DNA of 64,000 bases from Trebonia kvetii (GTDB taxonomy: Bacteria; Actinomycetota; Actinomycetes; Streptosporangiales; Streptosporangiaceae). Below, piece after piece: positions 60,927-64,000 of this stretch; position 1 is the first letter of the stretch, and the number at the start of each line of letters is the position of its first letter. The notes below the pieces were generated by a model. That model was not told the origin of the DNA. It worked only from the letters and a program-made list of their open reading frames with translations, and did no database searches. The translations under genes and the position numbers were made by a program. The stretch spans positions 682,001-746,000 of the forward strand of contig NZ_RPFW01000002.1 in NCBI RefSeq assembly GCF_007827045.1. Reading direction: 5' to 3'.

Positions 60927-60990
60927 GACCGCCTCCGCTCATCGCCTGGCCTTCAATTCCAGCCTCGCTCCGCCGGTCAGCCGCTGGCAG

Positions 60991-61004
60991 GGGCCAAAGG
61001 TCCC
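60991..61004. promoter_or_regulatory. DevR/DosR-like box
   Basis: GGGCCAAAGGTCCC (reverse complement GGGACCTTTGGCCC). It differs at one base from the box at 52389-52402. It lies 65 bp from the alcohol dehydrogenase start and 91 bp from the PPOX start, so it could serve both directions. Confidence 0.65.
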
Positions 61005-61094
61005 GGGACACGGACTGAAGGTCTGGTGTCGCGGCGAGCCCGCCGTGGCTAAGGTCATCATGGGAGCGATGCTGCCTATAAGGGAGACACTGTG

Positions 61095-61514
61095 ATGGCT
61101 GAGCGCATGATCGAAGAGCTCGACGAGGAGCAGTGCCTGGCCCTGATCGCACCGGGCGGGGTAGGCCGAATCGCCTACACCAGCCGGTTCGGGCCGGCGG
61201 TGCTGCCAGTGAACTACGCGCTGCAGGACGGGGCGATCGTATTCCGCACCGCGGAGCACGGGCCGCTCGACGAGGACTTGCGCACCGGCATCACCGGCGC
61301 GGACGTCGTGGTGGCGTTCGAGATCGACAGCATCGACTTGGTGGGCAGGCAGGGCTGGAGCGTGCTTGTTCAAGGTCCCGCCCATCACATGACAGGACCC
61401 GGGCAGGACATGGTGCGCAGCGCGGGCGTCAAGCCCTGGGCGCCGGGCGACCGGGAGCTGTTCGTCCGGATCGCACCGCACCGCATCACCGGCCGCCGCG
61501 TCGGCCCGGCGTGA
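61095..61514 (+). CDS. pyridoxamine 5'-phosphate oxidase-fold (PPOX) flavoprotein
   Basis: A 139-residue split-barrel protein: VGRIAYTSRFGPAVLPVNYALQDGAIVFRTAEHG and GWSVLVQGPAHHM are typical of the actinobacterial PPOX family that binds FMN, F420 or heme. It ends FVRIAPHRITGRRVGP. GGGAGA stands upstream of ATG 61095 (or GTG 61092). The C-terminal half of the gene at 62509-63228 is a homolog. It is divergent from the alcohol dehydrogenase across a DevR-like box. The substrate is unknown. Confidence 0.9.
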   Translation: MAERMIEELDEEQCLALIAPGGVGRIAYTSRFGPAVLPVNYALQDGAIVFRTAEHGPLDEDLRTGITGADVVVAFEIDSIDLVGRQGWSVLVQGPAHHMTGPGQDMVRSAGVKPWAPGDRELFVRIAPHRITGRRVGPA

Positions 61515-61522
61515 AGAACGCT

Positions 61523-61555
61523 TTGTCTGGGCTTGCCGTGTCTTGTCTGGGCTTG
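61523..61555. repeat. short direct repeat in a 437-bp non-coding gap
   Basis: TTGTCTGGGCTTG occurs at 61523-61535 and 61543-61555 (20-bp period). The gap 61515-61951 otherwise holds the DevR-like box at 61888 and no frame that reads convincingly as protein on either strand. Confidence 0.5.
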
Positions 61556-61887
61556 TCTTGCCTGGTTAGCCGGCGACCCCCGGCTGGCGCCTAGCTGTGG
61601 TGCCGGTCGGGGTCGCCTGTGCTGCTTTCTCTGTGCTGTCGTTGCCTGTCACGTGCTGCCTAGGCAGTCGCGGTCGGGGTGATGGTCTCGTGTCCTTCCG
61701 GCTGCGCCACCTGGCCGACCTTTGGCCGGCGGCCGAAGGCGAACAGGTACACCGAGCCAAGGCCCGCATGATGAGCCTCCTTGTCGGCGCGGGCTGCCGG
61801 GCCGGCGGTCCGCTCTGTTGAACTCTCACCGCCGAGTCCCGTGCCGCAGCGGCACGCGGCGTCATGGCCAGATGTCACCAGGGTGAT

Positions 61888-61901
61888 GGGCCCTTTGGCC
61901 C
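61888..61901. promoter_or_regulatory. DevR/DosR-like box variant
   Basis: GGGCCCTTTGGCCC, differing from GGGACCTTTGGCCC at one base, 50 bp upstream of the cyclic-nucleotide-binding gene. Confidence 0.55.
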
Positions 61902-61951
61902 TGACGGCCGCGGTGGTGGCGTCGCATGATGAGCAGACAGGGGGTGATCAG

Positions 61952-62422
61952 ATGATTGAGGTAACGGCTTCCGGTCTATACACACAGCGGTTCCTGCGCG
62001 GAATGGAAACCGGTCAGCTGGATACCCTCGCGCACGCGGCGACGGAGGTCATGTATCCCGCCGGACACAGGCTCTTCTCCGACGGCGAGTACGCCGACAA
62101 GTTCTGGCTGATCGAGTCGGGCCACGTGAGCCTGGACTTGCTTGTGCCCGGCGAGGGCCCGGTGATCGTCGACCACATTGGCATCGGCGGAATCGTGGGC
62201 TGGTCCTGGCTGCTCTCGCCGTACCAGTGGGCGTTCGGCGCGGTGTGCGTCACCGAGGTCAAGGCGTACCAGTTCGACGCGAAGGCGGTCAGGGAACTCT
62301 GCGCGGCCGATCCGGCTCTGCGCGCGGAGGTCACGGCGCGCCTGTTCGAGGTGGTCGCGAGGCGCCTTCAGGACACCAGGACCAGGCTGATCGCCAGGTC
62401 TTACGGAGAGGTCCGTACGTGA
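61952..62422 (+). CDS. stand-alone cyclic-nucleotide-binding (Crp/Fnr sensor) domain protein
   Basis: A 156-residue protein consisting of a CNB beta-barrel and its long helix: ATEVMYPAGHRLFSDGEYADKFWLIESGHVSLDLLVPGEGP, GGIVGWSWLLSPYQWAFGAVCVTEVKAYQFDAKAVREL, then LFEVVARRLQDTRTRLI. The helix-turn-helix of Crp/Fnr proteins is absent, so it is a sensor or partner and not a DNA-binding regulator by itself. ATG 61952 follows AGGGGGTGATCAG. The residues that usually hold cAMP phosphate (RxS) are not clearly present. Confidence 0.88.
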   Translation: MIEVTASGLYTQRFLRGMETGQLDTLAHAATEVMYPAGHRLFSDGEYADKFWLIESGHVSLDLLVPGEGPVIVDHIGIGGIVGWSWLLSPYQWAFGAVCVTEVKAYQFDAKAVRELCAADPALRAEVTARLFEVVARRLQDTRTRLIARSYGEVRT

Positions 62423-62444
62423 CAGCGGACGGAGAGACCGCTTC

Positions 62445-62497
62445 AACAAAGCCCGGCACGCAAACAAAGCCCGGCACGCACGTGCGTGCCGGGCTTT
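62445..62497. terminator. bidirectional terminator hairpin with a tandemly duplicated left arm
   Basis: AACAAAGCCCGGCACGCA stands twice in tandem (62445-62462, 62463-62480). After CG comes the single right arm TGCGTGCCGGGCTTT (62483-62497), making 62466-62497 a perfect 32-bp palindrome with A and T tracts at its ends. It sits between convergent genes (stops at 62422 and 62509), so it can terminate both. The first left arm can pair with the same right arm as an alternative. Confidence 0.8.
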
Positions 62498-62508
62498 CCT
62501 GTGCTCAG

Positions 62509-63228
62509 CTACTGGCTCCTGATGCGACGGCCGGAGATCTGGACAGGAACGATCCTGACGAACAGATCGTGCTCGCCGGCGGGCCACGGCCGCAGGTCGC
62601 AGCGCTCCCGCAGATTCCGTTGCTCTCCCGGCTGCAGGACCCGGTGCGCTTCGCCGCGCACCAGTACGCTCCACCCCTGGCCGAGCTCTAGGTCGAAATG
62701 GTCGGCCTCGAATGAGACCGGGCCGTCGCTGTGACCGGCGATGAGCGAACCCGTGCCGGTCCTGATCACAATGGTGCTCTGCACCACCGAGTAGTTCACC
62801 GGCAGGACCGCCAGCCCGGCCGCGGTGTCGAAGGCGAGCCGTCCGATCCCCTGCGGCCCGAGCAGCCGGTAGCAATCGGCGCGCACAATCCGCTCCATCT
62901 GGCCCGCCGAGCCCCAGCAGGCGCCGGAAGGGTTACGGCCGGGCGGCGCCTCCTGCCCCGCGCCGAGCAGGGCCGCCGGGGTGGTGCGCAGCGCCGTGGC
63001 CAGCTGGCGCAGCGTGGCGGGACTCGGATGACCGGGGAAGTTCTCCAGGTACTTCAGGTACCTCGGCTCCACCCCGGCCCGCAGGGCCACCTGACTGAGG
63101 GTGAGCCGCAGTTCCGCTCGCCGCGACGCGAGCCGCCTGCTGAGGTCGCCGGGATTGGCCGGCGCCGGCCAGTCCCCCAGCTCGCCTCCGGCCCGTGCTA
63201 TCACGTCGTGTGCCTGACTCACGGTCAT
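62509..63228 (-). CDS. XRE-type HTH domain fused to a PPOX-fold domain
   Basis: A 239-residue protein. Residues ~25-85 form a Cro/C1-type HTH (LSRRLASRRAELRLTLSQVALRAGVEPRYLKYLENFPGHPSPATLRQLATALRTTPAALLG). Residues ~105-238 form a PPOX split barrel (LGPQGIGRLAFDTAAGLAVLPVNYSVVQSTIVIRTGTG, QGWSVLVRGEAHRV, FVRIVPVQISGRRIR). The barrel is homologous to the PPOX protein at 61095. It may be a flavin- or redox-sensing regulator. ATG 63228 has GAGGTGG upstream. A 22-bp inverted repeat lies in its upstream region. Confidence 0.9.
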   Translation of the reverse strand: MTVSQAHDVIARAGGELGDWPAPANPGDLSRRLASRRAELRLTLSQVALRAGVEPRYLKYLENFPGHPSPATLRQLATALRTTPAALLGAGQEAPPGRNPSGACWGSAGQMERIVRADCYRLLGPQGIGRLAFDTAAGLAVLPVNYSVVQSTIVIRTGTGSLIAGHSDGPVSFEADHFDLELGQGWSVLVRGEAHRVLQPGEQRNLRERCDLRPWPAGEHDLFVRIVPVQISGRRIRSQ

Positions 63229-63267
63229 CACAACCACCTCGCCTTCCGCCCGTTCTGTTCTCCTACA

Positions 63268-63359
63268 GCCTCATCCGTACCAGGCGGATAAGGAGAGAGG
63301 CTTTGGTCCTCGTTACTGAGGTCCTGACGCCCTCGGCATCCGCCTGGTGCGGATGAGGC
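63268..63359. promoter_or_regulatory. 22-bp inverted repeat upstream of the XRE-PPOX gene
   Basis: GCCTCATCCGTACCAGGCGG plus AT (63268-63289) and its reverse complement with one mismatch (63338-63359), separated by 48 bp. Each arm is itself a small dyad, ATCCG-N7-CGGAT. This fits two operator sites, possibly for the autoregulating XRE-PPOX protein; a large cruciform or terminator for the gene at 63361 is the alternative. Confidence 0.6.
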
Positions 63360-63360
63360 A

Positions 63361-63642
63361 CTACGCCGGGGCCACGACCCTGTCATCCTGCGGAAGGCTC
63401 TCTGGCGGGACGAGGTCCTCGATGACCGCTCCGGCCCCGACCAGCGCCGCGACGGACGCGCGGTAGTGGTGTCCGCACAGCCACAGGTCGACCGAGTGCG
63501 GGCGGCCCGCCGTCGGCGGCATGGAGACCTTTACCGCCGGGCGTGCCAGGCAGCAGCAGGACCTGACAGGGATCGTGGGGTCGGTGAACCTGAGATCCTC
63601 CGGCCCGCGGACTTCCTCCCCGATGGCATTTCTCCTGAACAT
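63361..63642 (-). CDS. small conserved hypothetical protein with cysteine cluster
   Basis: A 93-residue protein, MFRRNAIGEEVRGPEDLRF to VVAPA. RSCCCLARPAVKVSMPP and LWLCGHHYRASVAALVGAG carry four cysteines and a CGHH motif that could bind a metal ion. This layout occurs in short actinobacterial proteins of unknown function. ATG 63642 has GGAG close upstream. It lies between the flavodoxin gene and the XRE-PPOX gene on the same strand. Confidence 0.65.
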   Translation of the reverse strand: MFRRNAIGEEVRGPEDLRFTDPTIPVRSCCCLARPAVKVSMPPTAGRPHSVDLWLCGHHYRASVAALVGAGAVIEDLVPPESLPQDDRVVAPA

Positions 63643-63662
63643 GTCTCCGGCCCTTCCGCGGT

Positions 63663-64000
63663 TTATGACCGCTGGCTCGCGGCGAAGGCGGCCCGGGCCG
63701 TCTCGCCGATCAGTGCTCCCCAGGAGCAGGCCCGCGCGGCCTCCCCGGGCAGCAGCGTGTTCTTCTTGCTGACGAGGAAGCTCTCCGGCGGCAGCAGCAG
63801 CCGGCAGCCTTTGCGGATCAGCACCCGCGCGATGCCGCGGCTCGCGCGGCCGGTGAACACGGGGACCCCGCTGAGCCTGGTGTCAAAGGAGGCGGCAAGC
63901 GCGTCCGCGACGCGGAGCTGCTCGAGCCAGCTGCGCAGGCCTGGTCCGTCGGCGTCCGGGTCCAGGGTCAGCCCGCTGCCGCGCTTGCGGGCCGTCTCCG
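63663..64000 (-). CDS. flavodoxin-like protein, 5' end beyond the window
   Basis: The minus-strand frame is open from the right edge to a stop at 63663 (112 residues visible). It contains ASFDTRLSGVPVFTGRASRGIARVLIRKGCRLLLPPESFLVSKKNTLLPGE, the C-terminal half of flavodoxin-domain proteins common in actinobacterial stress islands. The N-terminal FMN phosphate loop would lie outside the window. It is the first visible gene of the minus-strand group 64.0-62.5 kb. Electron transfer via FMN is inferred from the family. Confidence 0.75.
   Translation of the reverse strand, partial: ETARKRGSGLTLDPDADGPGLRSWLEQLRVADALAASFDTRLSGVPVFTGRASRGIARVLIRKGCRLLLPPESFLVSKKNTLLPGEAARACSWGALIGETARAAFAASQRS

Noticed and set aside
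61563..61610. A sixth copy of the cassette repeat (GGTTAGC and TAGCTGTGG strings)
   Set aside because: The two strings are separated by about 20 bp and the rest of the repeat does not match; chance similarity is likely.
61566..61878. Short frames on both strands in the 437-bp gap before the cyclic-nucleotide gene
   Set aside because: Low-complexity, no ribosome sites, no motif; the region is better read as regulatory.
63297..63311. A further DevR-like box (GAGGCTTTGGTCCTC)
   Set aside because: Only part of the core is kept and it lies between the arms of a stronger inverted repeat.
1..64000. Insertion sequences, prophage, tRNA or rRNA genes
   Set aside because: No transposase, phage gene, or tRNA/rRNA-like sequence was recognised by eye; a covariance search would be needed to exclude a tRNA fully.

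Overview
The window is high-GC DNA (third codon positions overwhelmingly G or C) with many GTG starts, an F420-type LLM oxidoreductase, PucR, GntR and TetR regulators, and a stress-gene island built like the mycobacterial DosR regulon. This points to a filamentous or soil actinomycete; I cannot name the genus. No rRNA, tRNA, CRISPR array, integrase or transposase was found.

Layout. 1-9 kb: a methyltransferase cut by the left edge, an LLM oxidoreductase in line with a complete oligopeptide ABC transporter (minus strand), and a DUF1275 membrane protein. 9.1-13.1 kb: a MetE-like enzyme and an acyl-CoA dehydrogenase, followed by a 1.5-kb composite of NUDIX, XRE-regulator and phosphotransferase pieces that ends in a second copy of the dehydrogenase 3' end. 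13.2-20.8 kb: a GntR regulator divergent from a proline-iminopeptidase-like hydrolase and a second peptide ABC transporter, most genes overlapping by 4-8 bp. 20.8-25.3 kb: a degraded NUDIX copy, an unknown gene, then single genes (VOC protein, AroA paralog, lipoprotein, broken ORF) separated by five copies of one direct repeat of 23-27 bp. 25.3-32.7 kb: a DinB protein and a PucR-controlled operon (polysaccharide-deacetylase fold hydrolase, APC permease, two SDRs, ureohydrolase). 32.7-37 kb: LacI and two damaged GH30 glycosidases. 37-46.8 kb: a B12-dependent diol dehydratase with its reactivase, GntR, a shortened SDR, a small-molecule kinase, a class III aminotransferase-fold enzyme and a divergent permease. 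46.9-47.7 kb: another copy of the dehydrogenase tail joined to a phosphotransferase pseudogene. 47.7-50.7 kb: TetR and a FadF-like Fe-S oxidoreductase. 50.7-64 kb: a dormancy/hypoxia-type island of Usp, CBS-BON, Rv1733c-like, Rv2004c-like, SulP (broken), PPi-type phosphofructokinase, alcohol dehydrogenase, PPOX, cyclic-nucleotide-binding and flavodoxin genes with DevR/DosR-like boxes.

How it works together. The acyl-CoA dehydrogenase (10.5 kb) and the FadF-like electron-transfer protein (48.5 kb) carry the same two-site operator with the same 21-bp spacing, so one TetR (47.8-48.4 kb) probably controls both. The 37-47 kb cluster looks like uptake and breakdown of an amino alcohol or diol. The 51-64 kb island looks like a DevR-controlled survival programme.

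The most unusual material is the repeat-structured DNA. A roughly 65-bp acyl-CoA dehydrogenase 3' end appears three times, twice at an identical chimeric junction, as expected of an attachment site. A separate five-copy direct repeat punctuates single-gene cassettes. Several genes in the window also carry internal deletions.
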